Assembly (NCBI GenBank): GCA_943354075.1
Contig: CALRBL010000001.1
Coordinates: 1 to 24,173, forward strand
Direction of reading: 5' to 3'
From: Candidatus Nomurabacteria bacterium
Lineage (GTDB): Bacteria; Patescibacteriota; Minisyncoccia; Phycocordibacterales; CALRBL01
Length of the DNA: 24,173 nucleotides
Made by a program: the position numbers and the translations under genes. The notes under the pieces are model-generated. The model was given only the letters and a program-made list of their open reading frames with translations. It searched no databases and had not been told where the DNA came from. Below are positions 6,689 through 12,992 of this stretch, in pieces; positions within the stretch are counted from its first letter, which is position 1, and each line of letters opens with the position of its first letter.

Positions 6689-6886
6689 ATGCTAAAAAGT
6701 AACCTGACACCGATCCGTACCCAACGAGCCCTTGAAATAGCCATGGGAACTCGCCCCTGGGGAGCCCCGCCAAGTCTCATCGGGTGCGCACCACTGTTCA
6801 CCTCGGAAGACGACCTCGGCGTCAAGCTCACCTCCTCGGTGGAACCGAGGTCAGCAAAAAAGCGCAAATCGCGCAAAAAGAAGTAG
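6689..6886 (+). CDS. Small basic-tailed protein, unknown
   Basis: 65 residues from the ATG at 6689: a plain N-terminal half (MLKSNLTPIRTQRALEIA), a Pro/Gly-rich centre and a strongly basic tail (SAKKRKSRKKK). I do not recognise it. Support for a real gene comes from context: a strong terminator follows 20 bases after the stop. Upstream there is a possible -10 box (TACATT, 6635-6640) and a long A/C-rich unstructured leader (6648-6688), atypical among the mostly leaderless genes here. A start further upstream at a GTG (6605) is open but would fall inside the presumed promoter. A hairpin-capable CCTCGGT/ACCGAGG lies within the coding region. The basic tail suggests RNA or DNA binding; that is inference. 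Confidence 0.45.
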   Translation: MLKSNLTPIRTQRALEIAMGTRPWGAPPSLIGCAPLFTSEDDLGVKLTSSVEPRSAKKRKSRKKK

Positions 6887-6905
6887 CCTCGGCTACGACC
6901 CATCC

Positions 6906-6947
6906 AACCGCAGTCACCCGCCCCCGGCGAGCGACTGCGGTTTTTTT
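6906..6947 (+). terminator. Intrinsic terminator of the small gene
   Basis: 10-bp perfect stem AACCGCAGTC/GACTGCGGTT with a 17-base G/C-rich loop, followed by seven T. Confidence 0.85.
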
Positions 6948-6973
6948 CTTTCCTTATTTTTACCGAAAATCTG

Positions 6974-7046
6974 TGCGCGATGCAGGACTCGAACCTGCGA
7001 CCTTCTCAGTGTAAATGAGTTGCTCTACCAACTGAGCTAATCGCGC
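6974..7046 (-). tRNA. tRNA-Val (TAC)
   Basis: Acceptor GCGCGAT/ATCGCGC, D arm GCTC/GAGC, anticodon loop TTTACAC (anticodon TAC), T arm with GTTCGAGTC. Discriminator A; CCA not encoded. The top pair of the anticodon stem is an A-A mismatch. It follows tRNA-Arg(TCT) with a 41-base gap, so the two are probably co-transcribed. Confidence 0.95.
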
Positions 7047-7087
7047 TTGAAACTCTTCGAACGTTTTTCTTTATATCATACTTATGG

Positions 7088-7159
7088 TGCCCCCGCTAGG
7101 AATCGAACCTAGAATAACGGCTTAGAAGTCCGCAGTTATATCCATTTAACTACAGGGGC
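7088..7159 (-). tRNA. tRNA-Arg (TCT)
   Basis: Acceptor GCCCCTG/CGGGGGC (one T-G pair), D arm GTTA/TAAC with the same AATGGATA loop as tRNA-Arg at 14185, anticodon loop CTTCTAA (TCT, reading AGA/AGG), T arm CTAGG-TTCGATT-CCTAG, discriminator A. The next bases read CCA, so an encoded CCA is possible here although the other tRNAs in the window lack it. Confidence 0.95.
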
Positions 7160-7164
7160 ATTGG

Positions 7165-7182
7165 GTACAACATCGGTTGTAC
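7165..7182. promoter_or_regulatory. Hairpin just 5' of tRNA-Arg(TCT)
   Basis: GTACAAC-ATCG-GTTGTAC is a perfect 7-bp stem with a 4-base loop, 5 bases upstream of the tRNA 5' end and 17 bases after the last pil-operon gene. No U-tract follows, so it is not a standard terminator; it could be a processing structure or an operator. Confidence 0.4.
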
Positions 7183-7199
7183 AAAGCGATCATAACGGA

Positions 7200-7439
7200 T
7201 TACTGTCGATTCTCAAAGAAAGCAGAAATACGATCCACGCGCTTAATGGTGGATTCACCATCCTCCGAAGCATTTCCTCCAACCGATGAACTTTCTCCAC
7301 TTTTTCCTAAAGAGAAGAAGAGATGCGTGCTCACACCGATCACTGCAAGAACAAGTATAGTAAATACGATCATAAGACGCTTCCAATCACGATGAGGATG
7401 TATAGGATTCCATGAAAAGTGAATGTGTTTTTGATTCAT
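7200..7439 (-). CDS. Small single-helix membrane protein, last gene of the pilMNO operon
   Basis: 79 residues. A His/Trp-rich cytoplasmic segment (about 1-22), one membrane helix (about 23-44, MIVFTILVLAVIGVSTHLFF), then a Ser/Gly/Glu-rich outside tail. It starts one base after the pilO stop (TAATATG), so it is translated with pilO. The position suggests an accessory pilus-assembly role in place of PilP, but there is no sequence resemblance to PilP that I can see. Confidence 0.65.
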   Translation of the reverse strand: MNQKHIHFSWNPIHPHRDWKRLMIVFTILVLAVIGVSTHLFFSLGKSGESSSVGGNASEDGESTIKRVDRISAFFENRQ

Positions 7440-7440
7440 A

Positions 7441-7929
7441 TTATTCTGTGGTTAAAACAGGAACCGAAAGTGTGAATGATCCTTCCCATCCGGAAGTAAA
7501 CATCACTCGTGATAATACTAGAGGATATTTTGATCGTTCAAAGCGTGCCAAAAGTGTATTAAGATTTTCAAACGATCCATTAGCTTCGATAACCATACTG
7601 AGCATCTTGATGGGACTCGATCCATCAGAAACACTCTCACTCAAAGAAAGTGTATCGCATGAAAGTGAGAGCTCTGCGCAGGCAGATTCGATCGACGAAA
7701 CAAACTCTGCCTGTTCTCCATCTTTTATGAAATACGAAGAAAGCTTTCCTCGAGCTTCCCCTTCTTCTTTGATAAGATTATCAGCATTTTTAATTTCTCC
7801 GGCAAAGTTATGTCGCTTCTCCCCCATCTTGATAAGAGAATAGAAAAGATACGCATAGAGTGCACCGAGAAGTACCACACTACCCGCGAGAGTGATGAGA
7901 GTGATTGTAGTTGGTGATAATTTTTTCAT
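7441..7929 (-). CDS. pilO: PilO-like type IV pilus inner-membrane assembly protein
   Basis: 162 residues: one N-terminal membrane helix (about 8-30), a coiled-coil-prone stretch (IKNADNLIKEEGEARGKL) and a C-terminal ferredoxin-like region with the FENLNTLLARFERSKYPLVLSR signature typical of PilO/GspM. It follows pilN by 4 bases and pilM before that, the conserved order of the alignment subcomplex. It should pair with PilN to link the cytoplasmic PilM to the envelope. The call rests on gene order as much as sequence. Confidence 0.8.
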   Translation of the reverse strand: MKKLSPTTITLITLAGSVVLLGALYAYLFYSLIKMGEKRHNFAGEIKNADNLIKEEGEARGKLSSYFIKDGEQAEFVSSIESACAELSLSCDTLSLSESVSDGSSPIKMLSMVIEANGSFENLNTLLARFERSKYPLVLSRVMFTSGWEGSFTLSVPVLTTE

Positions 7930-7933
7930 ATAG

Positions 7934-8467
7934 TTATGGTAGTGCTATCTGAATAGTAAACGGAGCATCGACACTCTTTGCAATATTATCGATGGGAAGC
8001 GAAGCATTCTTAAATTCTTTCTGTGTACGAAGAGTGGAATGGAATGAGATGAGACTCGCACGTGTCGCCGCTTTACCCCTGATCGTCACTTGCTTATCAA
8101 CAATTTCAATCGCTTCTATTACTATGCCGTCATTTTTTTTGGCAAAAATATCGCTGATGATCTTCCCTGCCGGATAGGTTGCTTTCATTTCGGAAACACG
8201 CACTTCGAGATAATCAACTAAGACTTTGTTCGATGCGGAAAGTCTGGCAGCTTCATCGATCGAAGCTTTCGAATTCTTCTGTTCAGCTTCTTGCTTCTTC
8301 TCTTCCAAATTGTTTATCTCCGAATTCTGACTTACATATGAAGGAAAGAGTCCGACCCCCGCGATAACAAGTAGAATACACAAGAAAGAAACAATGGTAA
8401 CAGAAAGTCGAAGATTGTATTCTTTGATCAAAATCTTTTTTTCTTCCTGTGGTAATAGATTAAGCAT
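7934..8467 (-). CDS. pilN: PilN-like type IV pilus assembly protein
   Basis: 177 residues starting MLNLLPQEEKK, the INLLP-like cytoplasmic tail by which PilN binds PilM. A membrane helix follows (about 22-44), then a Glu/Lys-rich coiled coil (NNLEEKKQEAEQ) and a C-terminal alpha-beta domain. Lies 9 bases after pilM. Confidence 0.88.
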   Translation of the reverse strand: MLNLLPQEEKKILIKEYNLRLSVTIVSFLCILLVIAGVGLFPSYVSQNSEINNLEEKKQEAEQKNSKASIDEAARLSASNKVLVDYLEVRVSEMKATYPAGKIISDIFAKKNDGIVIEAIEIVDKQVTIRGKAATRASLISFHSTLRTQKEFKNASLPIDNIAKSVDAPFTIQIALP

Positions 8468-8476
8468 AGTTTTGTA

Positions 8477-9547
8477 TTATTCGTTTTCAGGGAGTGCAAG
8501 TCCAATTGCAGTACCGAAATTAATTGCCATCGTAAGTGGAACAGGTGGCACATATTCCTCAACAGACGCAATATTCGCCCACACGTTACCCGCCTCAATC
8601 GGCACATGAAGCGACTGCGCAAGATATTCTTTGAATCCCAACGTAAGCGCTTCTTTACCAGCAAGAATAATTTTCTGAATGGATTCAGTTGCATCTACAC
8701 TGACACGATGTTTGTTCCAATATATGTATACTTTTTCCATCTCCTGACGGAAAGCAGATGCCGTACTAATGAGCGCAGATAATACTTCATTGTCATCGGT
8801 ACGAGTAAATCCTTTTGATTGCTTGAGCTTTTCAGCTTCTTCCACACTTAGAGAAAATTGTTTTTGAAGTGCTGTCACGAAATCAATTGACCCAATAGGA
8901 ACTGTTGAAGTGAATTGCACCGCACCCTTACTGATAATAAACACGGTCGTCTTGGTGGTATGAATATTAACAATCAGATACGTATTCTGATCACCACGAG
9001 TAACCAGTGCTCTCGATAATCCTTGTGCTTCGATGAGAAAAGAAACAGGAGTAAGACCACACTCATGAAAGAATGTGATGTACGCATTGATCACCTCAAG
9101 AGGAAGCACGGTCACGGCAACTTTTACAAAACCTTCTTTGGTACTATCACCGATGAGACGATAATCAAAAATAACATCTGCACCGGAAAGAGGTACATTT
9201 TCCTCCAGAGAAAATTCGATCGAGCTTCTCATACTTGTTTCCGTACCAAATTCGATCTCAGTATCAAAAAGATATGCCTTGTCTTCAGGTAAAGAAGCCT
9301 TGATGTATTCGAGTTTGTATTCCTTCTTCCACTTTTTAAGAATTTCTTTTGCCTCTTTGTGATCTCCTTCTGCGATAAGAAATGGCTCTGTGAGAGTGGC
9401 TTCAGCATACTTCCCTACTTCGAGGCGTGATCGATCGGTGATCTCTATCATACGAATAGCGAGAGGAGAAATATCTATACCAACCGACGCAAGGTCTAGG
9501 AATTTTGGTGCGGGAAAATATTTTGAGAAAAAGATATGCGCTGACAT
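8477..9547 (-). CDS. pilM: PilM-like type IV pilus assembly ATPase (actin fold)
   Basis: 356 residues. VGIDISPLAIRMIEI is the first phosphate-binding strand of the FtsA/PilM actin-like fold. YLIVNIHTTKTTVFII is the second, PIGSIDFVTALQKQF matches the PilM region leading to the EAEKLK helix, and IILAGKEALTLGFKEYLAQ is the adenosine motif. It is cytoplasmic and recruits the PilN tail. First gene of the pilM-pilN-pilO operon, with TATAAT 7 bases before the ATG and no Shine-Dalgarno. pilB is about 13.5 kb away, so the pilus genes are split. Confidence 0.92.
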   Translation of the reverse strand: MSAHIFFSKYFPAPKFLDLASVGIDISPLAIRMIEITDRSRLEVGKYAEATLTEPFLIAEGDHKEAKEILKKWKKEYKLEYIKASLPEDKAYLFDTEIEFGTETSMRSSIEFSLEENVPLSGADVIFDYRLIGDSTKEGFVKVAVTVLPLEVINAYITFFHECGLTPVSFLIEAQGLSRALVTRGDQNTYLIVNIHTTKTTVFIISKGAVQFTSTVPIGSIDFVTALQKQFSLSVEEAEKLKQSKGFTRTDDNEVLSALISTASAFRQEMEKVYIYWNKHRVSVDATESIQKIILAGKEALTLGFKEYLAQSLHVPIEAGNVWANIASVEEYVPPVPLTMAINFGTAIGLALPENE

Positions 9548-9554
9548 CTCTTAA

Positions 9555-9560
9555 ATTATA
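9555..9560 (-). promoter_or_regulatory. -10 box of the pilM operon
   Basis: TATAAT on the minus strand, 7 bases before the ATG at 9547. Confidence 0.5.
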
Positions 9561-9572
9561 TCACAGAGCGTA

Positions 9573-9902
9573 CTAGGAAAGACGACTACCTGAAGCAATA
9601 GGAGAAGTAGGTTCGATGAGAGAAAAGTTTCCTTCAGTATCAGAAACAGCCATGATCATACCGTTGCTTTCAAAACCTCGAATGGTACGTGGCTCAAGAT
9701 TGGTAACAAAAGGAAATTTCTTTCCGACAAGTGTTTGAGGATCGGGAAAATGTATCGCGATACCAGAGAGGATCTGACGTGGAGCTTCTTCTTTGAAATC
9801 CACCGTGAATCTGATGAGCTTGTCTGCACCTTCTACTTTTTCAGCAGTGAGAATCTCTCCAATCTTTATTTCTACCTTTTTGAAATCGTCTATATTGATC
9901 AT
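9573..9902 (-). CDS. Free-standing tRNA-binding OB-fold protein (MetRS C-terminal domain / CsaA-like)
   Basis: 109 residues forming one OB-fold domain: FKKVEIKIGEILTAEKVEGADKL at the N terminus, then QILSGIA, GKKFPFVTNLEPRTIRGFESNGMIMA. These are the standard motifs of the tRNA-binding domain attached to many methionyl-tRNA synthetases. No catalytic domain is adjacent. It may act in trans with MetRS, or as a CsaA-like chaperone. It overlaps the ruvX stop by 4 bases (ATGA), so it is translated with ruvX. Confidence 0.88.
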   Translation of the reverse strand: MINIDDFKKVEIKIGEILTAEKVEGADKLIRFTVDFKEEAPRQILSGIAIHFPDPQTLVGKKFPFVTNLEPRTIRGFESNGMIMAVSDTEGNFSLIEPTSPIASGSRLS

Positions 9903-10297
9903 GCGACAAGTATATCGTTATTTTTTCTGTCTAAAAAGCTCTTGAGAATGAGTGCTGCTGCAGAAGCATGAGTCTTCTCTCCCCCGCCCTGAATATGGCG
10001 TGCTTCGACGGAAGTCATGAACTCGGGTTCAAAATGTACCGGCATCCCCGCTTTGTCTGCAAGCTCTTCTGCAAAAAGACGTGCTTTTTTCATGATGGGA
10101 TTATCTACTCCTTCAAAATTCTTTGATTCACCAATGACGATCTCGGACACCTTCTTTTCGGAGACAATCGACAATACGTCGTCGATAAGTCCCGCCCCGC
10201 CCATGAGAGTGGCCTGTGGGAACGCCATGGTGCCATCATCATTCGACACACTGATACCAACATGCTTTTCGCCAAAATCGATGCCGAGGTATTTCAT
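9899..10297 (-). CDS. ruvX: Putative pre-16S rRNA nuclease YqgF/RuvX
   Basis: 132 residues of the RNase H-like YqgF fold. MKYLGIDFGEKHVGIS carries the first acidic residue (Asp 7); VIGESKN and EFMTSVEAR follow. The last motif reads THASAAALILKSFL, where most family members have Asp before the AA pair; here the aligned residue appears to be His 110. Whether this lineage normally has His there I cannot tell. Start at 10297 fits the family start and a TACTAT box 6 bases upstream; a much longer in-frame reading through HNH3 antisense is not credible. Divergent from the HNH gene at 10340. Confidence 0.9.
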   Translation of the reverse strand: MKYLGIDFGEKHVGISVSNDDGTMAFPQATLMGGAGLIDDVLSIVSEKKVSEIVIGESKNFEGVDNPIMKKARLFAEELADKAGMPVHFEPEFMTSVEARHIQGGGEKTHASAAALILKSFLDRKNNDILVA

Positions 10298-10303
10298 GCG
10301 TCC

Positions 10304-10309
10304 ATAGTA
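10304..10309 (-). promoter_or_regulatory. -10 box of ruvX (leaderless)
   Basis: TACTAT on the minus strand, 6 bases before the ATG at 10297. Confidence 0.45.
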
Positions 10310-10327
10310 TGCGGAAACACAGATTGA

Positions 10328-10333
10328 TACAAT
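10328..10333 (+). promoter_or_regulatory. -10 box of the HNH gene at 10340 (leaderless)
   Basis: TACAAT, 6 bases before the ATG at 10340. No clear -35. Confidence 0.45.
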
Positions 10334-10339
10334 AGCAGA

Positions 10340-10828
10340 ATGTCTGAACAATATATCAGAAAACCTAATACACAATGTAGAATATGCAAAAAACCAATCT
10401 ACCGAAGACCTTGCCAAATAATGCAAGGTGGAGTATTTTGTGGAGTAGTCTGCTACGGTAATTCTAATAGAAAAGAAACTCCATGCCTCGTCTGTGGCAA
10501 ACCAATCATGGCTAGTTTTAATAAGAAGACCTGTAGCAGAAGCTGTGCAAACATTCATAGAGCCGGCATTACCTACAAAAACAACAGACCACACGATAAA
10601 GTAAAGTATCAAAGGGGCCTGAAAGTAAGGCTGTTGGATGATAGAGGAGAAAAATGTGCGCGCTGCGAATATGCAAAAATCGAGATATTGCAGATACATC
10701 ATAAGGATAGGGATAGGGAAAATAATGAGCTATCCAATCTGGAACTTATTTGCCCCAACTGTCATTATGAAGAACATTTTTTAGAAAAAAGTTGGTTAAA
10801 AAAACGGAGGAGTGGCTCGAGAGGTTGA
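10340..10828 (+). CDS. HNH endonuclease, C terminus encoded by tRNA-Ser
   Basis: 162 residues: zinc ribbons (C13/C16, C34/C38 and C49/C52, C65/C69), then an HNH core with CARC (106-109), IHHKD (HH 120-121), Asn 133 in LSNLELIC and CPNCH (138-142). It has the same overall plan as the tandem pair at 3165-4084 but is only distantly similar in sequence. The final residues (RSGSRG-stop) are encoded by the acceptor and D arm of tRNA-Ser, with TGA in the tRNA D loop. A leaderless -10 box precedes the ATG, and I see no separate promoter for the tRNA. A/T-rich compared with ruvX. Likely a free-standing homing-type nuclease; the target is not known. Confidence 0.82.
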   Translation: MSEQYIRKPNTQCRICKKPIYRRPCQIMQGGVFCGVVCYGNSNRKETPCLVCGKPIMASFNKKTCSRSCANIHRAGITYKNNRPHDKVKYQRGLKVRLLDDRGEKCARCEYAKIEILQIHHKDRDRENNELSNLELICPNCHYEEHFLEKSWLKKRRSGSRG

Positions 10829-10893
10829 TGGCACCGCACTTGAAATGCGGCATCCGGGAAACTGGATCGTGAGTTCGAATCTCACCTCCTCCG
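10806..10893 (+). tRNA. tRNA-Ser (TGA)
   Basis: Acceptor GGAGGAG/CTCCTCC perfect; anticodon stem CCGCA/TGCGG with loop CTTGAAA (anticodon TGA, reading UCA and probably other UCN). Long variable arm ATCCGGG...CTGGAT, T arm GTGAG-TTCGAAT-CTCAC, discriminator G as usual for Ser. CCA is not encoded. Its first 23 bases double as the 3' end of the HNH gene. Confidence 0.97.
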
Positions 10894-10937
10894 CACAGTA
10901 ATACTATCGGGTTGATTGAACATCAGATTGAATGGAG

Positions 10938-10964
10938 AACGCAAGGTAAAACCTAGCGTTTTTT
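10938..10964 (+). terminator. Intrinsic terminator after tRNA-Ser
   Basis: AACGC-A-AGGT, AAA loop, ACCT-A-GCGTT: a 9-pair hairpin with one A-A mismatch, followed by a T-run. Confidence 0.75.
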
Positions 10965-10976
10965 CATTTAGTGAGC

Positions 10977-11026
10977 AGTTCTGAAGTAGGAAACAAAGAA
11001 AATGCAGTTTTAAGCACTTCAGAACT
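10977..11026. repeat. 11-bp inverted repeat upstream of the XRE gene
   Basis: AGTTCTGAAGT at 10977-10987 and its exact reverse complement ACTTCAGAACT at 11016-11026, 28 bases apart. The spacing of about 39 bases between arms could suit a pair of operator half-sites or a long hairpin. The first ten bases of CAGTTCTGAA recur at 11593, on the far side of the gene. An autoregulatory site for the XRE protein is a guess. Confidence 0.55.
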
Positions 11027-11050
11027 TGTTAAATCTACTTTCTTAAAAAG

Positions 11051-11078
11051 TGGACAGAGGTTGAAATTAGTGTAATCT
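11051..11078 (+). promoter_or_regulatory. Possible promoter of the XRE gene
   Basis: TGGACA (11051-11056), 16-base spacer, TAATCT (11073-11078), giving a leader of about 30 bases that includes a consensus Shine-Dalgarno. A short inverted repeat GAGGTT/AACCTC (11057-11062, 11086-11091) brackets the -10 box. Confidence 0.4.
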
Positions 11079-11115
11079 ACCCCTGAACCTCAACCCACCT
11101 GAAAGGAGGTGAAAA

Positions 11116-11496
11116 ATGAAAGAGTATCTTCTACATGACACATTGGGTCAGTACCTGTGCAATCTACGAACGTGTGCTGGCTTATCCCAAACCGAACTGG
11201 CAAGCAAAATCCGTCCGACTCACAAAAACGGAAACAAGTTTGTCTCTCGAATGGAAAAAGATGAGCAAACTCCAACCGCAGAAGAATTGGTCAAGATCGC
11301 CGAAGCAGTTGGATGCGACAAGGACATGCTACTGGAGGCAAGCCATTACTTTGCTCAAGGTAACAGTGCAGACGACAAGATCGACCTTCGCCCTCTCCTT
11401 ACCAAGCTTGGGCAGGCTGCAGACCTCGTCACTCCCCAGCACCTCGCAGTCGCGATTAAGCATTTCGTTGCCCTCAGTAAAGTCGGAGGGGTATGA
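11116..11496 (+). CDS. XRE-family helix-turn-helix regulator
   Basis: 126 residues. The N-terminal HTH_3 domain (about 8-72) reads LGQYLCNLRTCAGLSQTELA then FVSRMEKDEQTPTAEELVKIAEAVG, with the last two helices and the usual xxE/P turn. The C-terminal 50 residues are not recognisable. The start has AAAGGAGGTG 5-6 bases upstream, the only consensus Shine-Dalgarno I found in the window. It stands alone between two terminators with similar AACGC/GCGTT stems. No toxin partner is adjacent, so it does not look like an antitoxin. The translation signal unlike its neighbours hints at a foreign or specially expressed gene. Confidence 0.88.
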   Translation: MKEYLLHDTLGQYLCNLRTCAGLSQTELASKIRPTHKNGNKFVSRMEKDEQTPTAEELVKIAEAVGCDKDMLLEASHYFAQGNSADDKIDLRPLLTKLGQAADLVTPQHLAVAIKHFVALSKVGGV

Positions 11497-11504
11497 TCCC
11501 TCAG

Positions 11505-11534
11505 AACGCTCCGGTTTCGGCTGGGGCGTTTTTT
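11505..11534 (+). terminator. Intrinsic terminator of the XRE gene
   Basis: AACGCTCC/GGGGCGTT 8-pair stem with a 10-base loop, then a run of six T followed by ATTTTA. Confidence 0.85.
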
Positions 11535-11639
11535 ATTTTATTCAGATATTTACCAAGAGAAAGTAAGTTCTCCTTAATTATTTTCCAATCCACAGTTCTG
11601 AACGCATCTAACCACTCCCGCAAAATATGACTTTCCTTG

Positions 11640-11645
11640 TATAAT
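11640..11645 (+). promoter_or_regulatory. -10 box of the PNPOx-like gene (leaderless)
   Basis: TATAAT, 6 bases before the ATG at 11652. The in-frame ATG at 11646 directly abuts the box and is therefore unlikely to be transcribed. Confidence 0.6.
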
Positions 11646-11651
11646 ATGACT

Positions 11652-12152
11652 ATGGAAATCCCCGAAGTAAAACTAAACAGAGCAAAAGAACTCATTCACA
11701 CAAGTAGGCATATTGCACTTGCTACCACAAACGCAGACGGTTCACCTCACAATAGTCCTGTTAGATTTTTCTATGATGAAAAACTTGAAAATATATATTG
11801 GGGTTCAAATACCGAAGCGTTGCATTCTCAAAACATATTAAGAGCGGGTCAGATATTTGCGGTTTTATTCGACAGAATAGAATTTGGTGGTGTGTATATA
11901 AAATGTGAAGATGGTCATATACTTGAAGGCTATGAATTAGAAGCAGGACTTCAGATTACTAACGCTTCTAGGACAAAGGAGGGACAACAAAAAATTACCC
12001 CAGATTATTATTCAGCAGGAAGTGTCCAAAAAATGTGGTCAGCAAAAATTACTAATTTGTGGATAAATATGCCCATGAGAGATGAAAATGGCTATATATT
12101 AAGAGATGAGAGAGTGGAATTGGAAAGAAGTATTTTACTAAAAAATATTTAA
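11652..12152 (+). CDS. Pyridoxamine 5'-phosphate oxidase-like (PNPOx) split-barrel protein
   Basis: 166 residues. TSRHIALATTNADGSPHNSPVRFFYDEKLENIYWGS is the opening hairpin of the FMN-binding split barrel, followed by the NILRAGQIFAVLFD strand. The C-terminal third (SVQKMWSAKITNLWINMP) has no clear match. Such proteins bind FMN, F420 or heme; substrate not predictable, and most homologues of this size are not true PdxH. Coding sequence is A/T-rich compared with the housekeeping genes. Start chosen from the -10 box 6 bases upstream; no Shine-Dalgarno. Stands between the XRE terminator and the pilin pair. Confidence 0.75.
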   Translation: MEIPEVKLNRAKELIHTSRHIALATTNADGSPHNSPVRFFYDEKLENIYWGSNTEALHSQNILRAGQIFAVLFDRIEFGGVYIKCEDGHILEGYELEAGLQITNASRTKEGQQKITPDYYSAGSVQKMWSAKITNLWINMPMRDENGYILRDERVELERSILLKNI

Positions 12153-12212
12153 ATATAAATAGACAGATACGTATATTTGACCACTAAAACGAGGAGGGGT
12201 ATTATATTACAT

Positions 12213-12485
12213 ATGTCTGATCTCCAATTTGAAGAAAATAATGTTTCAGCATTTCAATCAAGAATAATCCTTGGTAAGGCAGTAACACCCAAGATGATCA
12301 CCTTTCTCATCAATAGGGGTATTGTCAAAGATCAGAAAACTGCCGGAAAATTTCTACTTGGTATATGTATAATTTTTATACTTGCCTCTATTTTAATACT
12401 TGCCGTATTTGTTTTTGATGTAAATCTTACAAAAAAAGATACCCGCAACGGTCCAGGAATAGGACCCCTAAAAGAAAGAATATGA
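12213..12485 (+). CDS. Small single-helix membrane protein preceding the pseudopilin
   Basis: 90 residues from MSDLQFEENN. An acidic N-terminal segment is followed by TPKMITFLINRGIVKDQKTAG, then one membrane helix (about 50-75). It overlaps the pilin start by 4 bases (ATGA), so the two are translated together and probably act together. I recall similar short proteins beside pseudopilin genes in other Parcubacteria but know no function. An earlier TTG start at 12177 is possible; I chose the ATG because a TATTAT box is 7 bases upstream. A GAGGAGG run at 12191 lies too far upstream to serve the ATG well. Confidence 0.65.
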   Translation: MSDLQFEENNVSAFQSRIILGKAVTPKMITFLINRGIVKDQKTAGKFLLGICIIFILASILILAVFVFDVNLTKKDTRNGPGIGPLKERI

Positions 12486-12958
12486 GAAAAGGATTCACAT
12501 TAATAGAGCTGTTGGTTGTCATCTCCATTATCGGACTTTTATCAAGTATCGTATTAGCATCACTGAATACAGCAAGGCAAAAAGCTGAGATCGCAAAGGT
12601 AGCATCAGAAATGAAAAGTATCCAATTAGCGCTTGAATTGTATTATGACAGCAATAATGAATACCCTAATAATCCGCTATCAGATGTAAATCCATATAGC
12701 ACCGGAAATTTCACTTCTGGACTCGATCCTTTGGTCACTAGCGGATATCTTCCACTGGTTCCGACGTGGGACACAAATAAATATGAATACTTCTATTTTG
12801 TAGGTGACATACCTTTACTCGGTTATACTTGCGGAGGAGTGACCCCTACGTCTTACCTACTCGTCATAATAGATGTGGTAAACGCTTCAGTATTTCCTTT
12901 AGGTGTACTTGATGATGGTGTTGGTGGTCTTACAGGATACTACTGCATCTCTTCCTAG
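12482..12958 (+). CDS. Type IV pilin / type II pseudopilin
   Basis: 158 residues with a class III signal: MRKG then FTLIELLVVISIIGLL, cleaved after Gly 4 by prepilin peptidase with Phe methylated. Glu 5 of the mature protein (FTLIE) is present. The long N-terminal helix (KAEIAKVASEMKSIQLALELYYD) and YPxxP segment are typical of major pseudopilins of the GspG/PilE type. Two Cys residues (CGG and the YYCISS end) could form the D-region disulfide made by DsbA/DsbB. It should be polymerised by the PilMNO/PilB machinery also encoded in this window. Confidence 0.93.
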   Translation: MRKGFTLIELLVVISIIGLLSSIVLASLNTARQKAEIAKVASEMKSIQLALELYYDSNNEYPNNPLSDVNPYSTGNFTSGLDPLVTSGYLPLVPTWDTNKYEYFYFVGDIPLLGYTCGGVTPTSYLLVIIDVVNASVFPLGVLDDGVGGLTGYYCISS

Positions 12959-12980
12959 TAGCTTACTCAGTAGCACGTGA

Positions 12981-12986
12981 TATAAT
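12981..12986 (+). promoter_or_regulatory. -10 box of the gene at 12993 (leaderless)
   Basis: TATAAT, 6 bases before the ATG at 12993. Confidence 0.55.
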
Positions 12987-12992
12987 TCTTTT

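Noticed and set aside
6834..6851. CCTCGGT/ACCGAGG hairpin as a terminator or attenuator
   Set aside because: It is inside the small ORF, has no T-run, and the true terminator is at 6906-6947.
9899..10702. Extended reading frame of ruvX through the antisense of HNH3
   Set aside because: The extra N-terminal part has no family match, overlaps a convincing HNH gene, and the -10 box and family start both indicate 10297.
11593..11602. CAGTTCTGAA as a direct repeat marking an inserted element around the XRE gene
   Set aside because: Ten bases is too short to claim target duplication, and no transposase or integrase is nearby. Kept only as a note on the XRE entry.
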